Shown: piece after piece, positions 9,100 to 16,852 of the stretch
Position numbering within the stretch: position 1 is the first letter of the stretch
Layout: each line of letters starts with the position of its first letter
Made by a program: the position numbers and the translations under genes
NCBI RefSeq assembly: GCF_030503855.1
Contig: NZ_CP129971.1
Location: 2,914,001 to 2,978,000 of the forward strand
Length of the DNA stretch: 64,000 nt
Reading direction: 5' to 3'
Source: Marivirga salinae
Lineage (GTDB): Bacteria > Bacteroidota > Bacteroidia > Cytophagales > Cyclobacteriaceae
The notes under the pieces: model-generated
Database searches by the model: none
What the model saw: only the letters and a program-made list of their open reading frames with translations
Told to the model about the DNA's origin: nothing

Positions 9100-9940
9100 T
9101 TATGCACATAGGGAAAAGAAAAATCGGATAATTGGAATATCCGTATCGGTAGGGCTCCATATTTTGTTGCTTCTGCTATTCCTGTGGGTTACCGCTTGGA
9201 AAGAACCCTTTCCTCCAAATCCTGAATACGGAATTGAATTAAATATAGGAATGGATAATAGTGGCTCAGGAAATGAGCCAGTTTCTGGTCAAGAAACTGA
9301 AGAAATAGAAGAAACACCTACCGAAGAGGCCGAAGAATCAATTGAAGAAGAAATAGAAGAAACTACAGAGTCAGAGACAAATGATGTTGTAGAAGAAGTG
9401 TCAGAACCTGCCGAGGAAGTTGTAGAAGAAGCGGTAACTGAGGAAGAAGCTCCGGTAAAAGTTGAGGATACTCCAACAGAAAAGGCCAAAGAAACTCCAA
9501 AACAGGAAGAAAAAGAAGAAAAGAAGGAAGAGCCAAAAGCCAATCCAAATGCACTGTTCCCTGGTGATAATACTTCCCAAGGAGAAACTAATGATGATAG
9601 TGGTGACCAAGGTAATCCAGAGGGTGAAGTGGATGCAGAAGCGATGATGGGACCTCAAGGTGGTGGGAGCGGCAGTAAATTGGATATGTCAGGATGGAGA
9701 TGGGATTCACCTCCTAGACCAAATGACCCTACTCAACAAAGCGGGAAAATTGTCTTTGAAATACGAGTAGATAATAATGGTGAAGTAATTTCAGTAAGAG
9801 CCATAGAAACTACAGTGTCAGCAGAAGTTGTAAAAATTTATCAGGATGAAGTGGCTAAATTATCTTTTAGCAGAACTTCAGGAGGAAAAACAGCTCCTCA
9901 ATCAAAAGGAACCATTACATTTTTGATACGCTCGAATTAA
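9092..9940 (+). CDS. TonB/TolA-like energy transducer
   Basis: A 282-residue protein starting at the ATG that overlaps the ExbD stop; the TTG at 9077 is a less likely start. An N-terminal membrane anchor (IIGISVSVGLHILLLLLFLW, about residues 14-33) is followed by a roughly 110-residue Glu/Val/Thr/Pro-rich spacer and a Gly-rich stretch. The C-terminal domain of about 70 residues (GKIVFEIRVDNNGEVISVRA) resembles TonB C-terminal domains. It would span the periplasm and transmit force from the ExbB/ExbD motor to an outer-membrane partner. The extreme Glu content of the spacer is unusual, since TonB spacers are often Pro/Lys-rich. folC follows by 22 bp. Confidence 0.82.
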   Translation: MSDYAHREKKNRIIGISVSVGLHILLLLLFLWVTAWKEPFPPNPEYGIELNIGMDNSGSGNEPVSGQETEEIEETPTEEAEESIEEEIEETTESETNDVVEEVSEPAEEVVEEAVTEEEAPVKVEDTPTEKAKETPKQEEKEEKKEEPKANPNALFPGDNTSQGETNDDSGDQGNPEGEVDAEAMMGPQGGGSGSKLDMSGWRWDSPPRPNDPTQQSGKIVFEIRVDNNGEVISVRAIETTVSAEVVKIYQDEVAKLSFSRTSGGKTAPQSKGTITFLIRSN

Positions 9941-9962
9941 ATCTTAGAATTTATAATATCCT

Positions 9963-11264
9963 ATGACATACCAAGAAGCGGAAGCTTTTTTATTTGAACA
10001 ATTACCCATGTTTCAAAGGGTAGGAGGTTCAGCCTACAAAAAAGATTTACATAATACTGTAGCTTTATTGGAAGTATTAGGCAATCCTCATCAAAAAGGA
10101 AAATATATTCATGTAGCCGGAACAAACGGAAAAGGAAGTACGGCTTCATTTTTGGCTTCCGTTTTGAAAGAGTCTGGTTATAAAACTGGACTTTATACTT
10201 CTCCTCATCTTAAAAGTTTTACTGAAAGAATGAGGATAAATGGTATCCCGATATCAAAAGAAGAGGTAATTGGATATGTAGAAAAATTCAAACCCATCAT
10301 TGAAGAATTAAGCCCCTCTTTTTTTGAATTGACCACTGCCATGGCTTTTGATTATTTTGCCAAACAAGAAGTCGATATTGCAGTGATTGAAGTAGGCATG
10401 GGTGGAAGATTAGATTGCACCAATGTAATTCAACCAGAGGTGTCTATTATTACACAAATTGGATTGGATCATCAGCAATTTCTAGGAAATACGCTAGAAG
10501 AAATCACAAAAGAAAAAGCTGGAATTATAAAAGATAAAACATCTATAGTTTGTTCAGTTATAGAAAATGAACTTAAGTTAAGTATTAAAGATACTGCAAA
10601 AGCTAAAAATGCTCCATTTATTGACAGTAATCTGCTGTATAGAGTTTCCATACGAGAGGAGTCTATTCCAAACTGGAAATTAGCTGCTGAAAATCTTAAC
10701 ACTTCAGATGTTGTTGAATTTGAATCCGGGCTATCAGCAAGCTATCAATTACAAAATTTAAGGGGCGTTTTTGCTGCTTTAGATATTTTGAAAGATAAAG
10801 GATATTCAATGACCAATGAGAATATCAAAAATGGTTTAAAGAATGTTATAGAGAATTCAGGAATTAAAGGAAGGTGGCAAAGGATACTGAATGAGAAATC
10901 CAAAACAAAGATTATTGCAGATACTGGACATAACATCCCCGCTTTTGAACATATTGTAAAGATGTTGGGGAATGAAGCATTTGATCAGTTACATTTTGTT
11001 TTTGCGACAGTTAATGACAAGAAATTAGATGGGGTTTTGGATTTGCTTCCTAAAAATGCCGTATATTATTTCACACAGGCTAATATTCCTCGTGCATTAG
11101 ATGCAAATGAATTAAAAAAAACAGCTAGTGAATTTGGCTTAATTGGAAATTCTTATCCTACTGTAGCCGAAGCATTTGAGAATGCACAAAAAAATGCAAC
11201 TGATAAGGACTTAATATTTATAGGAGGTTCTACCTTTGCAGTAGCGGAAATTCCCAATTTGTAA
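9963..11264 (+). CDS. folC: Bifunctional folylpolyglutamate/dihydrofolate synthase
   Basis: A 433-residue Mur-ligase-family enzyme. The ATP loop GTNGKGSTASF is at about residue 48. The sequences YTSPHLKSFTERMRING and VIEVGMGGRLDCTNVI are typical of FolC, as are GLDHQQFLGNTLEEITKEKA in the centre and the C-terminal ADTGHNIPAF. It adds glutamate to dihydropteroate and extends the polyglutamate tail of folates in the cytoplasm. The gene lies 22 bp after the transducer gene and 2 bp before trmB, so it is probably read through from the envelope operon. Confidence 0.95.
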   Translation: MTYQEAEAFLFEQLPMFQRVGGSAYKKDLHNTVALLEVLGNPHQKGKYIHVAGTNGKGSTASFLASVLKESGYKTGLYTSPHLKSFTERMRINGIPISKEEVIGYVEKFKPIIEELSPSFFELTTAMAFDYFAKQEVDIAVIEVGMGGRLDCTNVIQPEVSIITQIGLDHQQFLGNTLEEITKEKAGIIKDKTSIVCSVIENELKLSIKDTAKAKNAPFIDSNLLYRVSIREESIPNWKLAAENLNTSDVVEFESGLSASYQLQNLRGVFAALDILKDKGYSMTNENIKNGLKNVIENSGIKGRWQRILNEKSKTKIIADTGHNIPAFEHIVKMLGNEAFDQLHFVFATVNDKKLDGVLDLLPKNAVYYFTQANIPRALDANELKKTASEFGLIGNSYPTVAEAFENAQKNATDKDLIFIGGSTFAVAEIPNL

Positions 11265-11266
11265 AT

Positions 11267-11932
11267 ATGAGTAGACAAAAATTAAAGCGGTTTGATGATT
11301 TAAGAAATCGCCACAATGTAATTGAGTATGATGATGATAGGTTTCCAAATATAAAATCAAATTGGGGAAAAGAGATTTTTGGTAATTCTAACCCCATAAA
11401 TTTAGAATTAGCTTGTGGAAGGGGGGAATATTCTATTGGCTTAGCTAAGGAGTTTCCTAAAGAAAACTTTATAGGTATTGATATAAAAGGCGAGCGTTTG
11501 TGGCAAGGAAGCTCAAAAGCAATTGAGGAAGGCTTAGAAAATGTTGCATTTGCCCGAAATTTCATTTTAGACTTAGAGCAAATGTTTTCTGAGGGTGAAG
11601 TGAATGATGTCTGGATCATTCATCCTGACCCGAGACCTAGAGACCGTGATGAAAAAAGAAGGCTGACTTTTCACCGATTTCTAGAGATTTACAAAAGAAT
11701 TCAGGGAGGGAAAGGACGAGTTTATTTTAAAACTGATAATACAGACTTATTTAATTGGACACTAAATGAAGTATTGCCAGTAAGAGATGACATTAAAGAT
11801 TTGCATTTTACGGATGATTTGCATAATTCTGTATATTTAAGGGAACATTATGGAATCTCTACCCGATATGAAAGAAAATTTTCAAAAGTAGGGGAAACCA
11901 TAAAATATTTAAGATTTGAATGGAAAGCTTAA
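11267..11932 (+). CDS. trmB: tRNA (guanine-N7)-methyltransferase
   Basis: A 221-residue SAM-dependent enzyme that makes m7G46 in tRNA. The SAM-binding loop is LELACGRGEYSIGLA at about residues 44-58, with the acidic strand FIGIDIKG after it. The family signature, usually written NFPDPWPK-RH-KRRL, appears as IIHPDPRPRDRDEKRRL: the core PDP-P and KRRL are kept while the usual Trp is Arg, a modest divergence. The C-terminal region (GISTRYERKFSKVGETIKYL) is typical. It overlaps the next gene by 13 bp. Confidence 0.92.
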   Translation: MSRQKLKRFDDLRNRHNVIEYDDDRFPNIKSNWGKEIFGNSNPINLELACGRGEYSIGLAKEFPKENFIGIDIKGERLWQGSSKAIEEGLENVAFARNFILDLEQMFSEGEVNDVWIIHPDPRPRDRDEKRRLTFHRFLEIYKRIQGGKGRVYFKTDNTDLFNWTLNEVLPVRDDIKDLHFTDDLHNSVYLREHYGISTRYERKFSKVGETIKYLRFEWKA

Positions 11933-12582
11933 AAGATAAATTACAGAGCCCTGCTTTTTTGATGTATGTGCTTTATTTTCTCACTGCATTAGTCTTAGTG
12001 TTATTTTTAGATAAAGGAACTTTTTTGTTTTGGCTAAACCAAAGACATAATCCGTTTGGAGATGTCTTTTTTAGTTATGTTACCCTCTTAGGGGAGGCAC
12101 ATATTTTCGTGATTGCAGGTATCATACTCTTACTCTATAGAATTTACTATGCAATTTTACTGACTTTGACAGGAATTATTCATTATATAATCGTACAATT
12201 TCTAAAAATTATAGTTTTTGATGCTCATAGACCTTCTCTTAAATTTGAAGAGTCCCTGTCATCATTTAACCTAGTGGAAGGAATAGAGTTACATTCGCAT
12301 TACAGTATGCCAAGCGGACATACTGCTTCTGCTTTTGCACTTGCCACTATCTTGATTCTGCTGACCAAAAATAAATTATTGCAAGTCATTTACATGCTAT
12401 TAGCTATTTTAGTTGCTATTTCCAGAGTTTATTTATTTCAGCATTTCATGGTAGATACTGTAGTTGGAGCCACTATCGGGCTTTTAGTCTCAGGAATTAT
12501 TTGGTGGTATTTATCTTTTAAAAACCCATACCTTCTTTACAATATCAATCCTTTACATAAAGGTTTAATTTTCAATAGATGA
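11920..12582 (+). CDS. PAP2-family membrane phosphatase
   Basis: A 220-residue integral membrane protein with about six helices and a complete type 2 phosphatidic acid phosphatase signature: KIIVFDAHRP (motif 1), MPSGHTAS (motif 2) and SRVYLFQHFMVD (motif 3). The catalytic His and Asp are present. Members dephosphorylate lipid phosphates such as undecaprenyl diphosphate (UppP/BacA-like) or phosphatidylglycerol phosphate; the substrate cannot be told here. The start codon lies inside the end of trmB, and its stop overlaps the next start in ATGA. A lipid-carrier role would fit the sugar-phosphate transferase two genes downstream. Confidence 0.9.
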   Translation: MESLKDKLQSPAFLMYVLYFLTALVLVLFLDKGTFLFWLNQRHNPFGDVFFSYVTLLGEAHIFVIAGIILLLYRIYYAILLTLTGIIHYIIVQFLKIIVFDAHRPSLKFEESLSSFNLVEGIELHSHYSMPSGHTASAFALATILILLTKNKLLQVIYMLLAILVAISRVYLFQHFMVDTVVGATIGLLVSGIIWWYLSFKNPYLLYNINPLHKGLIFNR

Positions 12583-13514
12583 TTATAAATGGAATAGAAA
12601 TAGCTCCAGGAGAGGAAAAAGTGGTCGATGTTAACATTGCCCGATTGCCTTCTCACACTACAATTGATGTATCCATTACTATTGCCAGATCCACTGAACC
12701 TGGGCCAGTTTTATTATTAATGGGAGGTTTACATGGTGATGAAATTAATGGTTCTGAGATAGTAAGAAGAATGATTGAGAAAAATGATCATATTCCTAAA
12801 ATTGGAACAGTGATTTGTATTCCTATCATCAATGTTTATGGTTTTATATATTTTTCACGTTATGTACCTGATGGGAAAGATGTAAATAGATCCTTCCCAG
12901 GTAATAGAAATGGCTCTTTGGCTTCTCGAATGGCTAATTTTCTTACCAAAGAAATATTACCAATAATCGACTATGGAATTGATTTTCATACCGGTGGGGC
13001 TGATAGAACTAATTATCCTCAGGTTAGGTGTATGATGAAGGATCCGAAAAACGTGGAGCTAGCAGAAGCTTTTCATGCGCCTTTCACTTTAGATTCAAAA
13101 TTTCGTCCAAACTCATTGCGTCAAACAGCAAACAAATTCGGTAAAAATATATTAGTTTATGAAGGTGGCGAGTCTTCTCGTTTTGATGAGTTTGCCATTC
13201 GAGAAGGTATAAAAGGCGCTAGAAGATTGATGCAACACTTGGAGATGCGTGAATTTGCAGAAAAAGCAGATTATGAAAACCTTGTTATTAAAAATTCTTC
13301 ATGGGTGAGGGCTAGAAGATCTGGTGTTTTTCTTTCGGCAGTAAAAAGCGGAGAAAAAATCAAGAAAAATCAGTTGTTGGGACACATTAATGACCCATTT
13401 GGAGGATTTAAAAATAAAGTCACTTCTACGGTAAATGGATATGTTATTGGATTAAATCACAATCCAATAATTCATGAAGGCGATGCTTTAATGCATTTAG
13501 GAGTAATTAAATAA
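12579..13514 (+). CDS. Succinylglutamate desuccinylase/aspartoacylase-family protein
   Basis: A 311-residue zinc-hydrolase-fold protein (M14-like AstE/AspA family). The first metal motif is [12 protein letters not shown] (HxxE) at about 50-61, and the second ligand His lies in IDFHTGG. The centre has LVYEGGESS with the usual catalytic Glu region. The C-terminal third ([20 protein letters not shown]) forms a small barrel-like domain that closes the active site in this family. It probably hydrolyses an amide or acyl bond of a small molecule; the substrate is unknown. It overlaps the PAP2 gene by 4 bp. Confidence 0.88.
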   Translation: MIINGIEIAPGEEKVVDVNIARLPSHTTIDVSITIARSTEPGPVLLLMGGLHGDEINGSEIVRRMIEKNDHIPKIGTVICIPIINVYGFIYFSRYVPDGKDVNRSFPGNRNGSLASRMANFLTKEILPIIDYGIDFHTGGADRTNYPQVRCMMKDPKNVELAEAFHAPFTLDSKFRPNSLRQTANKFGKNILVYEGGESSRFDEFAIREGIKGARRLMQHLEMREFAEKADYENLVIKNSSWVRARRSGVFLSAVKSGEKIKKNQLLGHINDPFGGFKNKVTSTVNGYVIGLNHNPIIHEGDALMHLGVIK

Positions 13515-13515
13515 T

Positions 13516-14124
13516 ATGTACAGAAAATTAATCAAACCTTTTTTTGATAAACTTACGGCTTTGATAGCATTAGTAATTGCAAGTCCAATTTTTCTAATTG
13601 TCAGTATTTTACTTGCTATTTTCCAAAATGGAAAGATCTTTTTTTCTCAGAAAAGACCAGGATTGAAGGAGCAAATATTTTTGTTGGTCAAGTTCAAAAC
13701 CATGCGAGATGATAAAGATGCAAATGGTGAACTTTTACCTGATGAAGAGCGATTAACTTGGATTGGCAAAATTGTAAGAAAAACCAGTATGGATGAAATC
13801 CCTCAACTTTTGAATATCTTAAAAGGAGATATGTCTTTTATTGGTCCAAGACCACTATTAGTTGAATATTTACCTCGATATAGTGAAGAGCAAAGAAAAA
13901 GACATTTAGTTACACCAGGCATAACAGGCTGGGCACAAATTAATGGTAGAAATACTATAAGCTGGCAAAAGAAATTTGAATATGATGTTTGGTATGTTCA
14001 AAATCAATCATTCTTACTTGATATGAAAATAATTTTTATGACCATCTTCAAAGTTTTTAAAGCTGAGGGAATTAGTGCAGAAGGTATGGCTACCATAGAA
14101 AAATTCAAAGGTAATAAAGATTAA
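13516..14124 (+). CDS. Sugar-phosphate transferase (monotopic phosphoglycosyl transferase)
   Basis: A 202-residue protein of the bacterial sugar transferase family (PglC/WcaJ catalytic domain only). It has one N-terminal re-entrant hydrophobic segment ([19 protein letters not shown]). It keeps the family core: [19 protein letters not shown], the catalytic Asp-Glu pair in [32 protein letters not shown] and [14 protein letters not shown]. It moves a sugar phosphate from a UDP-sugar to undecaprenyl phosphate, starting a surface glycan. No glycan operon is attached; the neighbours are trmB, a PAP2 phosphatase and an aspartoacylase-like gene. Confidence 0.92.
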   Translation: MYRKLIKPFFDKLTALIALVIASPIFLIVSILLAIFQNGKIFFSQKRPGLKEQIFLLVKFKTMRDDKDANGELLPDEERLTWIGKIVRKTSMDEIPQLLNILKGDMSFIGPRPLLVEYLPRYSEEQRKRHLVTPGITGWAQINGRNTISWQKKFEYDVWYVQNQSFLLDMKIIFMTIFKVFKAEGISAEGMATIEKFKGNKD

Positions 14125-14290
14125 AAAACAGGCTGTTTTACCACAATATTAATAATTCACAAGATTTTCATATCCAATATTAAGTTTCCTTTACCATCAA
14201 GTTATTTTCATTTTAACATCAATTATTAGAGGTAGATTCAATTTAAAATAGTGCTTTCTTAGAGAAGCGAATAAATGAGGTGTCTAAGAA

Positions 14291-14995
14291 ATGCAACAAA
14301 GTAGAACGGCTGTAATAGCGGATGATGATAAAGAAACTTTACGGGATTTAGTCAAAATATTAGAATCTGAAAATTTTAATGTGGCTTTGGCATTAGATAC
14401 TCAGCATGCGATCCAATTAATCAATAGACATCAACCTTTACTTATCATTTCTGAAATAGCTAATCATAATTATGATGGAATAAGTCTTTTTAATTATCTC
14501 AAAAATGAAGCCACTAAAAAGGAACTTGATCCTAAAATTATTGCTTTAACTTCTAATAAAGAAGAGCGATATGAAATCATGAGCTATGAATCCGGAATCG
14601 ATTATTTTCTTAGAAAACCGCTTAGAAAAAATGCATTTAAGCAACGATTATCTAAGTTTTTTGGTGAAGAAGAAAGTGTTTTTTATCTCAAACCTTTAGG
14701 TGAGTATGAGATAAGGGATTTACATTTCGATATTAAAAAGCACCTACTTTTTAAAATACCTTCAAATGAATTAATGGAAATCCAAGCAAAATCATTTGAA
14801 ATATTTTTATTCCTAGCACGCTTTCCAAATCAAGTTTTTTCACGTGAACAAATCATGCAGGCAATATGGGGGAATTCTTCTAAGGTCACATTGCGGTCAG
14901 TTGATATACATATTCTAAAAATTAGACAGCTTTTAGGAGAAGACTATATAAAAACAATTAAGGGGGTGGGGTACCTATTTAAGGATAAAAAGTGA
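14291..14995 (+). CDS. OmpR-type response regulator with Glu at the phospho-site
   Basis: A 234-residue protein with an N-terminal receiver domain (1-120) and a C-terminal winged-helix DNA-binding domain (about 135-232; SREQIMQAIWG, RSVDIHILKIRQLLGEDYIK, IKGVGYLF). The acid pocket ADDD (10-13), the Thr of IALTSNK and the Lys of FLRKPL are intact. The phospho-acceptor Asp is replaced by Glu55 in LLIISEIANHN, and the following loop is also unusual. Such Asp-to-Glu changes can mimic phosphorylation. No histidine kinase is next to it. It is preceded by 166 bp without a gene. Regulated genes are unknown; the SDR gene is 69 bp downstream. Confidence 0.87.
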   Translation: MQQSRTAVIADDDKETLRDLVKILESENFNVALALDTQHAIQLINRHQPLLIISEIANHNYDGISLFNYLKNEATKKELDPKIIALTSNKEERYEIMSYESGIDYFLRKPLRKNAFKQRLSKFFGEEESVFYLKPLGEYEIRDLHFDIKKHLLFKIPSNELMEIQAKSFEIFLFLARFPNQVFSREQIMQAIWGNSSKVTLRSVDIHILKIRQLLGEDYIKTIKGVGYLFKDKK

Positions 14996-15019
14996 GTTTT
15001 GCAGTTTTATTTTGTAACC

Positions 15020-15058
15020 AATCAAATTTGAATCAGTTGATTTAATGTAATCAAATTT
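15020..15058 (+). promoter_or_regulatory. Repeated AATCAAATTT boxes upstream of the SDR gene
   Basis: AATCAAATTT occurs at 15020-15029 and again at 15049-15058 in the same orientation, with the inverted core TTGATTT at 15037-15043 between them. The second copy ends seven bases before the ATG. The layout suggests a protein-binding site that could block translation or transcription, but AT-rich spacers produce such patterns by chance. Confidence 0.25.
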
Positions 15059-15064
15059 TAAATT

Positions 15065-15784
15065 ATGCAAAACATAGAAAATAAAACAGCACTTATTACA
15101 GGAGGAAGTAAAGGCATTGGATATGGAATAGCTGAAGCACTATTGGCAAAAGGCGTTAATGTAGCCATCACTAGTAGAAGTCAAGAATCTGCAGATAAAG
15201 CAGCTGAATCTCTAGCAAAAAATGCTAAAGGCGAAGTTTTAGGACTTCAAGCTGATGTTCGATCTTTTGAAAATCAGCAAACTTGTGTGAATGCCGTTCT
15301 CGATAAATGGGGGAAATTAGATATTGTTATAGCTAATGCTGGTTTAGGACACTTCGCACCTATTGATGAAATGGAAATCGATAAATGGAATGAAGTAATA
15401 GATACTAATTTAACTGGCGTTTTCTACACCATTAAATCAAGTGTAGAAGCACTTAAAAAGAATGGAGGTTATTTCTTTACTATTTCCAGTTTAGCAGGTA
15501 CCAACTTCTTCCCATCAGGTTCGGCTTATAATGCAAGTAAATTTGGCTTAACTGGATTCACGCAATCCGTAATGCTGGATTTAAGACAGCATGGTATTAA
15601 TGTTTCTACTATAATGCCAGGCTCAGTCGCTACTTATTTCAATGATCATGAACCAAATGAAGATGATTACTGGAAAATTCAAAAAGAAGATCTCGGTAAA
15701 ATGGTAGTGGATTTATTAGAAATGAATCCTAGAACCTTACCAAGTAAAATTGAAGTGAGACCAAGTAGACCGCCACAGAAATAG
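15065..15784 (+). CDS. Short-chain dehydrogenase/reductase (SDR)
   Basis: A 239-residue classical SDR. The Rossmann glycine motif TGGSKGIGYG is at about residues 12-21, NAG at about 91-93 (VIANAGLG), and the catalytic Ser in FTISSLAG is followed by SAYNASK with Tyr and Lys. It uses NAD(P)H to reduce or oxidise a carbonyl or hydroxyl; similar proteins are often annotated as 3-oxoacyl-ACP reductases, but the substrate cannot be told. It ends at a strong hairpin shared with the convergent protease gene. Confidence 0.9.
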   Translation: MQNIENKTALITGGSKGIGYGIAEALLAKGVNVAITSRSQESADKAAESLAKNAKGEVLGLQADVRSFENQQTCVNAVLDKWGKLDIVIANAGLGHFAPIDEMEIDKWNEVIDTNLTGVFYTIKSSVEALKKNGGYFFTISSLAGTNFFPSGSAYNASKFGLTGFTQSVMLDLRQHGINVSTIMPGSVATYFNDHEPNEDDYWKIQKEDLGKMVVDLLEMNPRTLPSKIEVRPSRPPQK

Positions 15785-15808
15785 TAATTTTTAAGTGTAT
15801 AGGAAAGT

Positions 15809-15838
15809 AGAAAAGGTCAGCAAATGCTGACCTTTTCT
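15809..15838 (+). terminator. Bidirectional terminator between convergent genes
   Basis: A perfect 13-bp stem (AGAAAAGGTCAGC / GCTGACCTTTTCT) with an AAAT loop. The 3' arm ends in a T-rich run on the plus strand, and the A-rich 5' arm gives a U-run on the minus strand. It separates the SDR gene from the convergent metalloprotease gene and can serve both. Confidence 0.85.
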
Positions 15839-15869
15839 ATTGTTACCCATTAAAAATTTTAACTGGAAA

Positions 15870-16727
15870 TTAGTATAAATATTCTATCGCTACTCTATCA
15901 TATAAACCGAATTCTCCATCTTCATTAGCACTAAAACAAGCTAACATTAAAGAATTTGGATCTATGTCAGTTGGGGTACCAGGTATATGAATTGCTCCTA
16001 CACCAGCAGTTCCTTCACTTCCACCAGAACCACATGAGTATGATCTGTTAAACCAATCTGTATGACGTAGTCCAATAGAATGTCCCATTTCATGTCCAAT
16101 TACATGTTCTACAACATTTGTGTCATAATTGCTTGTTCCAGACTGAATCTGAATGAATTTGTTGGGATCGCCTCCGCTAGGAAATCCTGCACTTCCTCCA
16201 CCAGAACCGCTTACTCTGTAAACTACCATGTCATAAGAACCATAATTAGTGCCGTAGGTTAATGTAAATGTTAAGCCTGTATTTAGAGCATTGTAATTAT
16301 CTACTGCCCATTGTAGGCCAGTTCTCATTTTTGAATCTAATCCATTTGAATTATTACCTGTATAGCCAATTACATTGATAGTGCGATTTTGGCTAACAAG
16401 GTTGGTTGTACGGTACTGTTCGGCAAACTTTCCTGTATGGAATAGCTCACTTTTAGACATTTTTTCCAATTGCTTATCGCTAATTAAAATGTCTCCTTCT
16501 ACTACATAGTTAAATCCTCTTTCTCCATTTAGTGGATTGGAGAACTCCTCGCGATAAACATCGCTTGGATCAAAGCCCAAATTTTTCAGTTGGTCTTTGA
16601 CTTCTTCAGACACTATGCTGTTGTCAATTTCATTTGCCATTTCATCATCTTGTTGGCAAGAACTCATCATTACTGTTACGGCCATGCAGGTAATTACATA
16701 CATGACACCTTTTCTTAAATTTGTCAT
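15870..16727 (-). CDS. M57-type zinc metalloprotease lipoprotein
   Basis: A 285-residue secreted lipoprotein. The N-terminus has a signal peptide with lipobox MMSSC (Cys24). The catalytic zinc motif is H212-E213-M-G-H216-S-I-G-L-R-H222, the extended HExxHxxGxxH of metzincin-like enzymes. The rest matches the HEIGH metallopeptidase family (PF12388, MEROPS M57): an N-terminal LKNLGFDPSDV segment and a central MRTGLQWAVDNYNAL region. It is probably exported and lipid-anchored, acting on extracellular protein. It is divergent from the T9SS subtilase gene, with 125 bp between the two starts. Confidence 0.9.
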   Translation of the reverse strand: MTNLRKGVMYVITCMAVTVMMSSCQQDDEMANEIDNSIVSEEVKDQLKNLGFDPSDVYREEFSNPLNGERGFNYVVEGDILISDKQLEKMSKSELFHTGKFAEQYRTTNLVSQNRTINVIGYTGNNSNGLDSKMRTGLQWAVDNYNALNTGLTFTLTYGTNYGSYDMVVYRVSGSGGGSAGFPSGGDPNKFIQIQSGTSNYDTNVVEHVIGHEMGHSIGLRHTDWFNRSYSCGSGGSEGTAGVGAIHIPGTPTDIDPNSLMLACFSANEDGEFGLYDRVAIEYLY

Positions 16728-16805
16728 AACTTTTGTTAAGATTTTAGTTAGGTTTGCAACATATTATATTTATTTTGGAAAGGAAAAATATTACATTAAT
16801 TTATT

Positions 16806-16838
16806 TTGATATTATTAAAATATCAATATATAATATTG
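16806..16838 (+). promoter_or_regulatory. Two adjoining inverted repeats between divergent protease genes
   Basis: TTGATATT-N5-AATATCAA (16806-16826) has perfect 8-bp arms. It overlaps CAATAT-ATA-ATATTG (16824-16838), which has perfect 6-bp arms. Both lie in the 125-bp spacer between the M57 and S8 genes, nearer the S8 start. They are candidate operators for joint control of two secreted proteases. The region is very AT-rich, so chance symmetry is possible. Confidence 0.35.
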
Positions 16839-16852
16839 GTAATGTTAAGAAT

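Noticed and set aside
9289..9658. Several reverse frames opposite the TonB/TolA-like gene (Ser- and Phe/Leu-rich)
   Set aside because: They mirror the low-complexity Glu-rich spacer of the real gene on the plus strand.
14130..14145. AAAACAG-G-CTGTTTT symmetry after the sugar transferase gene
   Set aside because: The arms meet with a single base between them, leaving no loop for a hairpin, and no T-run follows; a terminator could not be supported.
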